NCBI RefSeq assembly: GCF_014805525.1 | Contig: NZ_JACFSZ010000017.1 | Location: 20,114 to 84,113 of the forward strand | Direction: 5' to 3' | Source: Rhabdothermincola sediminis | GTDB taxonomy: Bacteria; Actinomycetota; Acidimicrobiia; Acidimicrobiales; Acidimicrobilacustridaceae | DNA length: 64,000 bases | Part shown: piece by piece, positions 36,654-45,185 of the stretch | Layout of the letters: every line of letters starts with the position of its first letter | How positions within the stretch are numbered: the stretch's first letter is position 1 | Made by a program: the position numbers and the translations under genes | The notes under the pieces: model-generated | Told to the model about the DNA's origin: nothing | Seen by the model: only the letters and a program-made list of their open reading frames with translations | Databases searched by the model: none

Positions 36654-38459
36654 ATGAGCGCCGCATCCTCCGGGGCTCGCTACCCGACGCCCGAGGTGGC
36701 CCGGCACCTCGTCGCGTACCTGGAGCGAACCACCGACCTGGTCGGGGTGGCCAACGAGCGGGGCGAGGTCGTCTACCTGAACCGCACGGCGCGGGAGCGC
36801 CTCGGCCTCGATCCTGCGGCCCGTCGCGTGACCACCGCAGACCTCTTCCCCGGCACCGTGTTCGAGCTCTACTACGAGCAGATCCGGCCGAGGCTGCTGC
36901 GCGGTGAGGCGTGGAACGGGTACCTGCCGGTACGGCGACGGAGCGAGGTCCCCCTGGAGATGTGGGTGACGATCGTCGGTGGCACCGGTCCCGGGGGTGA
37001 GATCACCTGGCTCGTCGTCTCGGCCCGGGATGTGACCGAATGGCGCCACGTCCGCGAGGAGCTGAGCCGCAAGGCCGCCCATGACGACCTCACCGGGCTC
37101 CCCACCCGGGCACTGCTCATGGACCGCCTCCACGTCGCGCAGGCACGAGCCCGGCGCACCGGAAGCCAGGTGGGAGTGATGTTCGTCGACGTCGACGAGC
37201 TCAAAGCCGTCAACGACCGTTACGGGCACCGGGCGGGGGACCAGGTGCTGGAGGAAGTGGCTCGACGGCTCCGCGACTCGGTACGGGCCATCGACACGGT
37301 CGCCCGGGTGGGGGGCGACGAGTTCGTGGTGCTCCTCGACGGTGTGAATGATGAGGACGAAGCTCGAGCGCTCGCCACCAGGATCCATGCGTGCCTGGAG
37401 GCCGAGGAGATGCGGGTCGGCGAGCACCGGGTCAACGTCTCGGTCAGCGTCGGCGTCGCGGTCGGCTCGGGTGACGACGACGGAGACCGGTTGCTGAGCG
37501 AGGCGGACGCCGCGATGTACCACGAGAAGGGCGAGCGCCGCTCGATCGCGCTCGGCACCAGTGCCGAGCACCTCGTCGATCTCCGGGCGGTCACCTCGCA
37601 CGACGTCGCGGTCGCGGTGACCCAGATGGCGATCGTGCCCTACTACCAGCCGGTGGTGCGCACGACGACCGGCGCGCTGGCTGGTTTCCAGGCGCTCGCC
37701 CGCTGGGTGCGCGCCCGAGGCGAGCCCCTCGCGGCTCCCGACTTCATCGGGGTGATCGAGGGCTCCGCCGTGGCGTTCTCGCTGGACCTGGCGATGCTGC
37801 GCCAGGCTGCCCGTGACCTGGCGGCCAGCGGTCTCGCCTCCACGCTCTACGTGCACGTGTCCGCCGGGTTCTTGAGCAAGCCGGGCGTCGACCGCTTCGT
37901 CACCGAAGTGGTCGACCACGCTGGCCTCGATGCCGGGAGGCTGGCGATCGTCGTACCCGGGCAGCTGCTCGGGCACCGGGCGCTCGACGTGCAGGGCACG
38001 CTGGGGGCACTGCGAGAGGCAGGTGCTCGGGTGGTGCTCAACCTCCCCCACGGCATCCGGCCCGAAGCCCGGGCTCTATCCGGTGAGCTCTTCTCGGAGC
38101 TGCGGTTCGCTCCCGGCTGGATCCGGGCCCTCGACGGCCGGCCCCAGCTGGTGGCGGAGCTCGTCCGCTCGGCCCACGACCGGGCCTTGCTGGCGCGAGC
38201 GACCGCCGTGGAGGACGCGTCGCAGTTCCGACGGTTGCGTGAGATGGGCTGCGACCTCGCGGAGGGTCTCCACATCGGCGCACCCTCGGCGGACGCTGGC
38301 GCACCCCGGGCTGCTGTCCGACCCTCACTGAAGCCACACCGGCGCCGCCGATCGGCAAGGATGCAGGTGTGGAAGCCGCAGGAACCGAACCGGAGAGCGT
38401 ACGGAGCTGGGAAGCGCGCGGACGGCGGGAGGTGCTCGCCGGTCACGAGGTGTTCGTGA
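36654..38459 (+). CDS. PAS-GGDEF protein with degenerate EAL domain
   Basis: A 601-residue signalling protein. PAS at 15-130, GGDEF at 140-300 with intact GGDEF (220-224) and I-site RAID (211-214), then an EAL-like domain from 318. In the EAL domain the signature Glu is Gln (QAL, 346-348), the DDFGTG metal loop is replaced by a NLPHG-type sequence, and AEGVE reads TAVED. It should make cyclic-di-GMP but not degrade it; the EAL is probably a binding or regulatory module. After the EAL end the frame continues about 55 Arg-rich residues, overlapping the next gene by 91 bp, which suggests a frame change near the 3' end. Confidence 0.85.
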   Translation: MSAASSGARYPTPEVARHLVAYLERTTDLVGVANERGEVVYLNRTARERLGLDPAARRVTTADLFPGTVFELYYEQIRPRLLRGEAWNGYLPVRRRSEVPLEMWVTIVGGTGPGGEITWLVVSARDVTEWRHVREELSRKAAHDDLTGLPTRALLMDRLHVAQARARRTGSQVGVMFVDVDELKAVNDRYGHRAGDQVLEEVARRLRDSVRAIDTVARVGGDEFVVLLDGVNDEDEARALATRIHACLEAEEMRVGEHRVNVSVSVGVAVGSGDDDGDRLLSEADAAMYHEKGERRSIALGTSAEHLVDLRAVTSHDVAVAVTQMAIVPYYQPVVRTTTGALAGFQALARWVRARGEPLAAPDFIGVIEGSAVAFSLDLAMLRQAARDLAASGLASTLYVHVSAGFLSKPGVDRFVTEVVDHAGLDAGRLAIVVPGQLLGHRALDVQGTLGALREAGARVVLNLPHGIRPEARALSGELFSELRFAPGWIRALDGRPQLVAELVRSAHDRALLARATAVEDASQFRRLREMGCDLAEGLHIGAPSADAGAPRAAVRPSLKPHRRRRSARMQVWKPQEPNRRAYGAGKRADGGRCSPVTRCS

Positions 38460-39262
38460 TCGACGCCGCTCCCACCGAGATCGAGAGCGGGCCCCCGCTG
38501 CTGGTGCTGCACGGCTTTCCCACCTCGTCGTTCGACTGGCGCCACGTCCTTCCAGCGATCAACCGCCACCGGCGGGTGCTGCTGCTCGACTTCGTGGGGT
38601 ACGGGCTGTCCTCCAAGCCGGATCTCGCCTACACGATGGCCCTGCAGGCAGACGTGGCCCAGGCGTTCGTCGAGTCTCGTGGCCTCGAGGGCATCAGCCT
38701 GGTCACCAACGACATGGGGGACACGGTGGGCGGTGAGCTGCTCGCCCGCTCGCTGGAGGGCACCCTGCCGTTCGAGATCCTGCGCCGGGTCATCACCAAC
38801 GGGAGCATCTACATCGAGATGGCGAACCTGTCCGACGGTCAGTTGTTCCTGCTCGCCCTGCCGGACGAGCGGCTGGCCAGCCCCTTCGACCCCGAAGGCA
38901 CCGGGTTCCGAGCGGGCCTCACCCGGGTGTTCTCGGCCGAGCACCCGGCCAGCGACGAGGAGCTGGACGCCCAGTGGTGGCTCACCCGCCGCGAAGGTGG
39001 GGACCAACTCCTCCCCCGCCTGATCCGCTACATCGAGGAGCGCCGAGCGAACGAGGGGCGGTTCACCGGTGCCATCGAGGAGCACCCGTCACCCCTCACC
39101 GTCCTGTGGGGCGACCAGGACCCGATCGCGGTGTACGCGATGGCCGAGCGGCTGGTCGCGGCCCGCCCGGATGCCACGTTGGTCCGGTTGGAAGGTGTCG
39201 GCCACCTGCCGATGATCGAGACCCCCGCCGCGGTCGCCCGAGCAATCCTGGCCGGGACCTGA
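38369..39262 (+). CDS. Alpha/beta hydrolase, MEST / haloalkane-dehalogenase-like
   Basis: A 297-residue hydrolase. LLVLHGFPTSSFDWRHV gives the oxyanion hole, VTNDMGDTVG the nucleophile elbow with an Asp in the nucleophile position, WGDQDPI the acid and GVGHLPMIE the His. An Asp nucleophile points to the epoxide-hydrolase/dehalogenase side of the fold, and the DFVGYGLSSKP block resembles MEST proteins. GTG 38369 follows AAGGAT by 6 nt. It begins inside the 3' end of the preceding ORF. It is followed at 20 bp by the DUF885 gene. Confidence 0.85.
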   Translation: MEAAGTEPESVRSWEARGRREVLAGHEVFVIDAAPTEIESGPPLLVLHGFPTSSFDWRHVLPAINRHRRVLLLDFVGYGLSSKPDLAYTMALQADVAQAFVESRGLEGISLVTNDMGDTVGGELLARSLEGTLPFEILRRVITNGSIYIEMANLSDGQLFLLALPDERLASPFDPEGTGFRAGLTRVFSAEHPASDEELDAQWWLTRREGGDQLLPRLIRYIEERRANEGRFTGAIEEHPSPLTVLWGDQDPIAVYAMAERLVAARPDATLVRLEGVGHLPMIETPAAVARAILAGT

Positions 39263-39282
39263 GCCGTGACGAGAGGAGCGCG

Positions 39283-41007
39283 ATGAGCGAGCTCCGGGGA
39301 GACCAGGCGGTCCCGGCGTCGCCGATCTGGGACCTTGCGGACGCCTACGTCGAGCGCTCCTGCGAGCTGGACCCCATCAAGGCCACCGCCATCGGCGTGC
39401 CCGGCTACGACGACCGGCTGACCGACTACTCCCCCGACGGGGTGGAGGAGCGGGTGGCACTCGACCGCGACACCCTCACCCGGTTGGCGGCGATCGAACC
39501 CGCCGGCGGGCGCGACCGCATCGCGGCGGCGTTCATGACGGAGCGGCTCGGCACCTCCCTGGCATTCGCCGACGCGAGCGAGCACCTACGGGCGCTGCGC
39601 AACATCGCCAGCCCGCTGCAGTCCATCCGACAGGTCTTCGATCTGATGGGCCGAGCCTCGATCACCGACTGGGAGCTGATCGCCCGGCGGATGGAAGCCG
39701 TGCCAGCCGCGCTCGCCAGCCTCCGGGCGAGCCTGGCGGAGGGTCTCACCCGGGATCTCACCGCGGCCCGGCGGCAGGCCCTCGAAGCCGCGAAGCAAGC
39801 TCAGGCCTGGGCCGGCACCGGCGACCGACCATCCTTCTTCGAAGGCCTGCTCGCCTCGGTCGATCCCGACCTCGGGCTGCCGGCGGAGCTGCGCACCGAG
39901 CTCGACCAGGCAGCGCTCGAGGCGGCGATGGCCTTCGGGGAGATGGCCGGCTGGCTGCGAGACACCTACGCCCCGCAGGCTTCGGAGCGCGACGCGGTGG
40001 GTGCCGACCGCTACGCGCTGTTCGCCCGCGGGTCGCTCGGCGCCGACATCGACCTGCTCGAGACCTACGAGTGGGGCTGGGACGAGCTGGCCCGCCTCGA
40101 AGCCGAGATGGTCGAGGTCTGCCGGGTGATCGGCGCCGGGTCCACCATCGCCGAGACGATCGAGTGGCTCGAGACCCGCAGCGACCTGGCCATCGAGGGC
40201 GAGGACGCGCTCCGCGCCTGGCTGCAGGACCTCATGGACCGCACGATCGACGAGCTCGACGGGGTGCACTTCGACATCCCCGGTCCCGTCAGGCGGGTCG
40301 AGGCCATGATCGCACCCCCCGGCGGGGCCGCGGCGATGTACTACACGGGGCCCTCGGAGGACTTCAGCCGCCCGGGCCGCACCTGGTACCCCACGCTCGG
40401 CAAGACCCGGTTCCCGCTCTGGGGCGAGGTGTCGATCGCCTACCACGAAGGCGTGCCCGGCCATCACCTCCAGATCGGGCAGGTGCGGTACCTGCGTGAC
40501 CGGCTCAATCGCTTCCAGCGCACCTCGGGGGTGTCGGGGCACGCCGAGGGCTGGGCGCTGTACGCCGAACGCCTGATGGAGGAGCTCGGGTACCTCGATC
40601 GGCCGGAGTACCGGCTCGGGTACCTGCGAGCCCAGGCCATGCGAGCCGTCCGGGTGATCGTCGACATCGGCATGCACCTAGAGCTGGCGATCCCGAGGGG
40701 TCAGGACTTCCATCCGGGAGAGCAGTGGACCCCGGAGCTGGGGCAGCTCTTCGTGAACGAGCGATCCCGCTTCCCGCTCGACTTCATGGCCAGCGAGATC
40801 GTGCGGTACCTCGGTTGGCCCGCTCAGGCCATCAGCTACAAGGTGGGAGAGCGGGTGTGGCTCAGAGCCAGGGATGAGGTGCGCCGCCAGCTCGGGGCCG
40901 GCTTCGACCTCAAGTCCTTCCACCGGTTCGCGCTCGACCTGGGGCCGATCGGCCTCGACCTGCTCCACGACGAGCTCGTCCGCTTCGGGGCCGAGACCCG
41001 ACCGTGA
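39283..41007 (+). CDS. DUF885 family metallopeptidase-like protein
   Basis: A 574-residue protein of the DUF885 family, related to zinc peptidases. The metal motif is AYHEGVPGHHLQ (His388, Glu389, His394), with GHAEGWALYAERL about 40 residues later supplying the further Glu. The N-terminal half is helical. No signal peptide is seen; many relatives are exported lipoproteins, so this is a cytoplasmic form. ATG 39283 is preceded by GAGAGGAG, 20 bp after the hydrolase stop, indicating cotranscription. A peptidase activity is inferred from the motif. Confidence 0.9.
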   Translation: MSELRGDQAVPASPIWDLADAYVERSCELDPIKATAIGVPGYDDRLTDYSPDGVEERVALDRDTLTRLAAIEPAGGRDRIAAAFMTERLGTSLAFADASEHLRALRNIASPLQSIRQVFDLMGRASITDWELIARRMEAVPAALASLRASLAEGLTRDLTAARRQALEAAKQAQAWAGTGDRPSFFEGLLASVDPDLGLPAELRTELDQAALEAAMAFGEMAGWLRDTYAPQASERDAVGADRYALFARGSLGADIDLLETYEWGWDELARLEAEMVEVCRVIGAGSTIAETIEWLETRSDLAIEGEDALRAWLQDLMDRTIDELDGVHFDIPGPVRRVEAMIAPPGGAAAMYYTGPSEDFSRPGRTWYPTLGKTRFPLWGEVSIAYHEGVPGHHLQIGQVRYLRDRLNRFQRTSGVSGHAEGWALYAERLMEELGYLDRPEYRLGYLRAQAMRAVRVIVDIGMHLELAIPRGQDFHPGEQWTPELGQLFVNERSRFPLDFMASEIVRYLGWPAQAISYKVGERVWLRARDEVRRQLGAGFDLKSFHRFALDLGPIGLDLLHDELVRFGAETRP

Positions 41008-41022
41008 GGTGCCGCCACCTCA
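41005..41022. terminator. Short hairpin at convergent gene ends
   Basis: TGAGGTG and CACCTCA (7 bp arms, 4 nt loop) begin inside the DUF885 stop codon and lie 14 bp before the stop of the convergent OB-fold gene. A candidate bidirectional terminator without a T-run. Confidence 0.5.
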
Positions 41023-41035
41023 CGTCCCACCCCGC

Positions 41036-41443
41036 TCAGGGCCGAGGCCGGAAGCGGGGGATGCCATGGCCCGAGGCCGACCGGTCGAACACCACCTCCA
41101 CCGGCTGGCCGATGGTCACGTCACCGGGGTCGCAGCCGACGATGTTCGTGAGCACCCGGGGCCCTTCATCGAGCTCCACCTGCGCGATCACGTACGGCAC
41201 CACCTTCCGCCAGGGCTCCGGGGCCTGCCGGACCACGGTGAAGCTGTAGACGGTGCCCTGGCCGCTGGCTTCGAACCACGAGATGGACGAGCGGTGGCAC
41301 TCGGGGCAGAAGCGGCGCGGGTACCAGATCACCGTGCCACAGCTGTCGCAGCGCGGCAGGACCAGCCGCCCCTCGGCGGTCGCACGCCAGAACGGCTCCG
41401 TCTCGAGAGTGGTCACCGGTTCGGGCGCGGGCAGCTCGCTCAT
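41036..41443 (-). CDS. Zn-ribbon / OB-fold acyl-CoA-associated protein (DUF35)
   Basis: A 135-residue protein with the DUF35 layout: an N-terminal helix (TEPFWRATAEGRLVLPRC), a zinc ribbon from the four Cys in CDSCGTVIWYPRRFCPEC, and a C-terminal OB fold (GTVYSFTVVRQ, PYVIAQVELDEG). Such proteins form complexes with thiolase-like or hydratase partners, as in the actinobacterial steroid side-chain enzymes. Its ATG overlaps the stop of the adjacent thiolase gene by four bases, so the two probably make one heteromeric enzyme. Confidence 0.92.
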   Translation of the reverse strand: MSELPAPEPVTTLETEPFWRATAEGRLVLPRCDSCGTVIWYPRRFCPECHRSSISWFEASGQGTVYSFTVVRQAPEPWRKVVPYVIAQVELDEGPRVLTNIVGCDPGDVTIGQPVEVVFDRSASGHGIPRFRPRP

Positions 41444-42609
41444 GCGGCGGGCCTCCCGAGGATGAGCGTCGCCGCACCCGATCGGGTGGCGAGCGACCCA
41501 CCGGTCCCGTGGACGAGCGCCAGCTCGCAGTCCGGCACCTGCAACGCGGGGTGAGCCTCGCCGCGGAGCTGGCGCACCGCCTCGATGATCTTGGTCATAC
41601 CACCCCGGTTCCCGGGATGGTTGTTGCACAGGCCACCGCCGTCGGTGTTGAACGGCAGCCGACCGTGCGGTGCCTCGAGCGCGCCGTCGGCCACGAAGGC
41701 GCCTCCTCGGCCCTTCTCGCAGAACCCGAGATCCTCGATGGTCACCACCACGGTGATGGTGAAGCTGTCGTAGATCGACGCGTAGTCGATGTCGCGGGGC
41801 GTGACACCAGCCTCGGCGAAGGCGAGTGGTCCGGAGCGCACCGCCCCGGTCGTGATCAGATCGGCACGACCGTTGCGGGTGTGCTTGGCGGTCTCACCGT
41901 GACCGAGCACCTCGACCGTCTGGCGAGGCAGGGCACGGGCCACCTCGGGGCTCACCACTACCACCGCCCCACCGCCGTCGGTCACCACGCAGCAGTCCAG
42001 CAGGTGCAGCGGGTCGCAGATCAGCCGTGACTCGAGGACCTCCTCCACCGTCACTTCCTGGGGAAGGAAGGCGTGCGGGTTGTGCTTGGCATGCCGGGAC
42101 GCAGCGACTTTCACCCACGCGAGCTGCTCGCTGGTGGTGCCGAACTCGAACATGTGGCGCTGGGCCACCAGGGCGTACTGGGAGACCGGCCCGGTGAAGC
42201 CCCACAACCACTCGAACCCGGTCTCGGGACCTTCCGTGCCGCGCCCGGCGACTCGCCCCCGGTCGCTGCGAGGCGTGCCCGCCAGGGTGATCAACGCCAC
42301 CCGGCACGTGCCTGCTGCGATCGCGGCGGCGGCGTGGCCGACGTGCTGGAGGTACGAGGAACCCCCTGACTCGGTCGATTCGAAGTACGACAGGTGGTCG
42401 AGCCCCAAGTACTCGGCCATCGACAGCGGGCTCCAGCCAGGCGCCATCGAGTCGCAGAGGAACCCGTCGACATCCTCGAAACCCAGCCCGGCATCCGCGA
42501 GCGCACCCGCGGCCACCTCCGCGTGGATCTCGGCGAGGGTCCGATCCGGGATCTCACGCCTCGGGTGCTCGAAGACCCCCGCGATGTGTGCCACTCCCCC
42601 GGACCGCAC
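41440..42609 (-). CDS. Thiolase-superfamily protein (SCP2/lipid-transfer type)
   Basis: A 389-residue thiolase-fold protein that pairs with the DUF35 gene. Seen: STESGGSSYLQHVGHAAAAI in the N-terminal active-site region, where a Ser occupies the place of the usual Cys; DCCVVTDGGGAVVVV; FNTDGGGLCNNHPGNRGGM with the His; and LVHGTGGSLATRSGA at the end. The missing nucleophile suggests an aldolase or retro-aldol role like Ltp2, not a thiolase; this needs an alignment. GTG 42609 follows CAGACT (42616-42621) by 6 nt; a TTG at 42645 is the alternative. Confidence 0.88.
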   Translation of the reverse strand: MRSGGVAHIAGVFEHPRREIPDRTLAEIHAEVAAGALADAGLGFEDVDGFLCDSMAPGWSPLSMAEYLGLDHLSYFESTESGGSSYLQHVGHAAAAIAAGTCRVALITLAGTPRSDRGRVAGRGTEGPETGFEWLWGFTGPVSQYALVAQRHMFEFGTTSEQLAWVKVAASRHAKHNPHAFLPQEVTVEEVLESRLICDPLHLLDCCVVTDGGGAVVVVSPEVARALPRQTVEVLGHGETAKHTRNGRADLITTGAVRSGPLAFAEAGVTPRDIDYASIYDSFTITVVVTIEDLGFCEKGRGGAFVADGALEAPHGRLPFNTDGGGLCNNHPGNRGGMTKIIEAVRQLRGEAHPALQVPDCELALVHGTGGSLATRSGAATLILGRPAA

Positions 42610-42663
42610 CGTCGCAGTCTGCGAGAACGGGTGTGCGTCACGCAATCCGGCGGTCGCCAGCGC

Positions 42664-43809
42664 TCAGATCGGCTCGCCGGAAGGGCTGGAACGCAGGCCT
42701 GCCACCTCGAACTGACGGGCGACGTCCACCGGCGACACGATGCCCACGATCCGGTCACCCACGAGCACCACCGCCCGCCCGTCGGAGCACCCGGCCATCC
42801 GCGGCAGGAGCTCGAGCAACAGCTCGTCGGGGTGCGCGACCGGGACCTCGGCGGGAGGACAGGCGATCTGGTGGGCACGGATCGACCCGCGCTGGTCGGG
42901 GGGGACGAACTTCACCCGGCTGAGGGTCACCAGGCCTGCGAACCCCCCCCAGGAGTCCACGAGTGGGAAGGTCGAGTGCCGGCTGCGGAAGATGTAGTCG
43001 TCGAGCAGCTCGGCGACGGTGATGCCGGCAGGCACGGTGACCGGGTCCGGAGTCATCACGTCGCGCACCCGAACGCCTGCCAGCAGGTCGCGGGCCTGGG
43101 CCTGCTCCTCTTCCACCCGAGCGGCGGTGGTGAGGAACCAGCCGATGAACGCCAGCCAGATGCCACCCAGTCCCGCGCCACCGACGAACAGGAAGATGCC
43201 CAGCCCGATGAGGAACCATCCGAACACCTGGCCGGCGCGCGCGGCAGCGGTGCCCGCACGCCGGCGGTCGCCCCACACCTGCCAGAGCACCGCCCGCAGG
43301 ATGCGCCCTCCATCGAGTGGTGCCGCCGGAGCCAGGTTGAACACCGCCAGGATCACGTTGATGCCGGCCAGCCAGACGAAGATGCCCATGGTGAGCTCGG
43401 CGATGCCGGCGAGCGCCAGCAATGCGGCCACCACGCCGAACAGCACGGCGGCAACGACGCTGACGAGGGGACCGACCCCGGCGATGCGCAGCTCCGCCCC
43501 GGGATCGCCCGGTTCGCCCTCCAGCTTGGCCACGCCCCCGAAGAGCCAGAGCGTGATGCCCTCCACCGCCACGCCGTTGCGCCGGGCGACGATGGCGTGC
43601 GACAGCTCGTGTGCCAGCAGCGACAGGAAGAAGACGATCCCCGCGCCCAGGCCGGCCGCGAGGTACACGAGACCGCTGTAGCCGGGGTAGAGCTCGGGGA
43701 AGCTGCCACCAGCCAACCCGAGCGTGATCAGCCCGAAGATGACGAGCACGCTCCAGTTGATCCCGACTCGCACACCGAAGATCCGCCCCAGGCTGAGACT
43801 CTCGGTCAC
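42664..43809 (-). CDS. Site-2 protease family (M50) with CBS domain pair
   Basis: A 381-residue intramembrane zinc protease of the Rip3 type. HELSH at 67-71 is the zinc motif in a hydrophobic segment; NLAPAAPLDGGR (Asp166) gives the third ligand. Further membrane segments lie near 20-35, 110-150 and 195-225. Two CBS modules follow, near 240-305 (VRVRDVMTPDPVTVPAG) and 320-375, and may bind adenine nucleotides. GTG 43809 has GGGGAGGAGAGG upstream. Family knowledge: such enzymes release membrane-bound factors; no anti-sigma partner is adjacent. Confidence 0.93.
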   Translation of the reverse strand: MTESLSLGRIFGVRVGINWSVLVIFGLITLGLAGGSFPELYPGYSGLVYLAAGLGAGIVFFLSLLAHELSHAIVARRNGVAVEGITLWLFGGVAKLEGEPGDPGAELRIAGVGPLVSVVAAVLFGVVAALLALAGIAELTMGIFVWLAGINVILAVFNLAPAAPLDGGRILRAVLWQVWGDRRRAGTAAARAGQVFGWFLIGLGIFLFVGGAGLGGIWLAFIGWFLTTAARVEEEQAQARDLLAGVRVRDVMTPDPVTVPAGITVAELLDDYIFRSRHSTFPLVDSWGGFAGLVTLSRVKFVPPDQRGSIRAHQIACPPAEVPVAHPDELLLELLPRMAGCSDGRAVVLVGDRIVGIVSPVDVARQFEVAGLRSSPSGEPI

Positions 43810-43872
43810 GGTCCTCTCCTCCCCGGTGATCGTGGGTCCACGGCGCTCGCTCCTACCCGGCAGGGTGGTCGC

Positions 43873-43889
43873 CTGCCCGCTAGGGGCAG
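43873..43889. repeat. Inverted repeat upstream of the site-2 protease gene
   Basis: CTGCCC and GGGCAG (6 bp arms, 5 nt apart) lie 64-80 bp upstream of the GTG at 43809. Position and symmetry suit an operator; a short hairpin is the alternative. The rest of the 239 bp gap (43810-44048) holds no gene. Confidence 0.35.
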
Positions 43890-44022
43890 AGCGTTCGACG
43901 GGTTTGTCCGGTCCCCGACATGCGGGCACCGGACTGCTCCATTGTCCATCAGCGCCAGGCGGCCTGCCGGGTCGCGAGGTCGACCCCACGCCGAGGGCCG
44001 CTCTGGAGGCCACCGGCACGAG

Positions 44023-44044
44023 CCGCTCGCCCTCTCGCGAGCGG
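44023..44044 (-). terminator. Hairpin downstream of the amidohydrolase pseudogene
   Basis: CCGCTCGC and GCGAGCGG (8 bp perfect arms, 6 nt loop) start 5 bp past the minus-strand stop at 44049. This is the position of an intrinsic terminator, again without a T-run. Confidence 0.5.
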
Positions 44045-44048
44045 AGGG

Positions 44049-44880
44049 TCACCCAGCGAGTGCTGATCCAGCCGAGCCCATGAGGTCTAGGAAGTTGTCA
44101 GCGTGGAAGCGGCGGCGCACCTCCTCGGGTGCGTCCCCGAGCGAAGCCTCGAAGCGCTCGATCGGTCGGCGGCCGCCCTCCACGTGCGGGTAATCGGAGG
44201 AGAACAGGCACACCTCGGGACCCGCCTGCTCGATGATCCACCCGAGGTCCTCGGTCGGATAGGGCGTGAACCGGACCTGGCGCCTCACGTACTCGCTCGG
44301 TCGCAGCGACAGCCGCCGCAGCCGCTCCTCGTGGCGGGCGAAGGCCTCGAGTGCGGACTCCATCTGGCGCATCCACGACGGCACCCAGATCGCCCCTTGC
44401 TCGATGACGCCGACCCGCAGGCCGGGGAACCGCTCCAGGACGCCGTCGAAGATCATGGTGGCGATCGTCTGGGCCGGCGGGCCGGGGATGCCCATGTAGT
44501 CGACGGAGCGGAAGTTCTCCTCGCCGCCGTGGAAGTCCGGCGGGACGGGCAGGCCGTTGTCGAAGTAGTGCCGGTCGATCAGGTCGCCAGTGCCGCCCAC
44601 GTGGAACACGATCGGGAGTCCGGCTTCTTCCGCCTGCGCCCACACGGGATCCAGACCGATGTGGCTCGGCGCGTGCCCGGGTGGGCAGCCCGAGGCCACG
44701 AGCAGCGCAGACGGCGGTTGTGGAACGTGTTGAAGACCAGCTGGCTGGAGAAGCCGAGCAGGTCCAGGGTGCGGGGGCGATCCTCGGCCACAAACGAGCC
44801 CGTGGCGGCGAAGTTCTTCCGCAACACCGCCCGGTGCTGTAGGGCATCTGCCTCACCCCTGAGGACCAGTCTCCCGCAGA
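44049..44880 (-). pseudogene. Amidohydrolase family 2, internal deletion with frameshift and 5' truncation
   Basis: Two frames together resemble an actinobacterial amidohydrolase. The upstream part (about 44710-44880) gives NFAATGSFVAEDRPRTLDLLG and QLVFNTFHNRRL. The downstream part (44049 to about 44705) gives LLVASGCPPGHAPSHIGLDPVWA, IVFHVGGTGD, and FSSDYPHVEG with the expected active-site Asp. They join at about 44700-44712, where the frame changes; an estimated 50-60 residues between HNRRL and LLVASG are missing. No start or N-terminal NHYYE/HxH region precedes it before the divergent ferredoxin promoter, so the 5' end is also lost. The downstream frame alone could give a 216-residue product from GTG 44699. 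Family assignment is from motif recall. Confidence 0.7.
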
Positions 44881-44984
44881 GCTGATCCCCGCGAGCGGTT
44901 GGGAAAGCACCTTTTCCCGAATGGCACAGCTCGACGGCCCGAGCGAGGCTGGAGCGGCAAGGGGATCGCTCGCCAGGGGGGCAC

Positions 44985-45185
44985 ATGCAAGTCAGGGTTG
45001 ACGGTGACAAGTGCCAGGGCCACAACCGGTGCTACGCGCTCGCGCCGGATCTGTTCGACGTCGACGACTACGGCTACGCACACGAACTGAACGACGGCGT
45101 GGTGCCTGCGGGGCGGGAGGAGCAGGCTCGGCTGGCGGCCGCGAACTGCCCCGAGTTCGCCATCACGATCGAGGACGACCTGTGA
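44985..45185 (+). CDS. P450-associated [3Fe-4S]-type ferredoxin
   Basis: A 66-residue acidic electron carrier. Cluster ligands are Cys10 and Cys16 in CQGHNRC, where His13 stands in place of a Cys, and Cys55 in ANCPE; three cysteines indicate a [3Fe-4S] cluster as in actinobacterial P450 redox partners. ATG 44985 follows AGGGGGGCAC. Its TGA overlaps the GTG of the P450 gene (GTGA), so the two are translationally coupled and the ferredoxin is the likely direct donor. Confidence 0.95.
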   Translation: MQVRVDGDKCQGHNRCYALAPDLFDVDDYGYAHELNDGVVPAGREEQARLAAANCPEFAITIEDDL

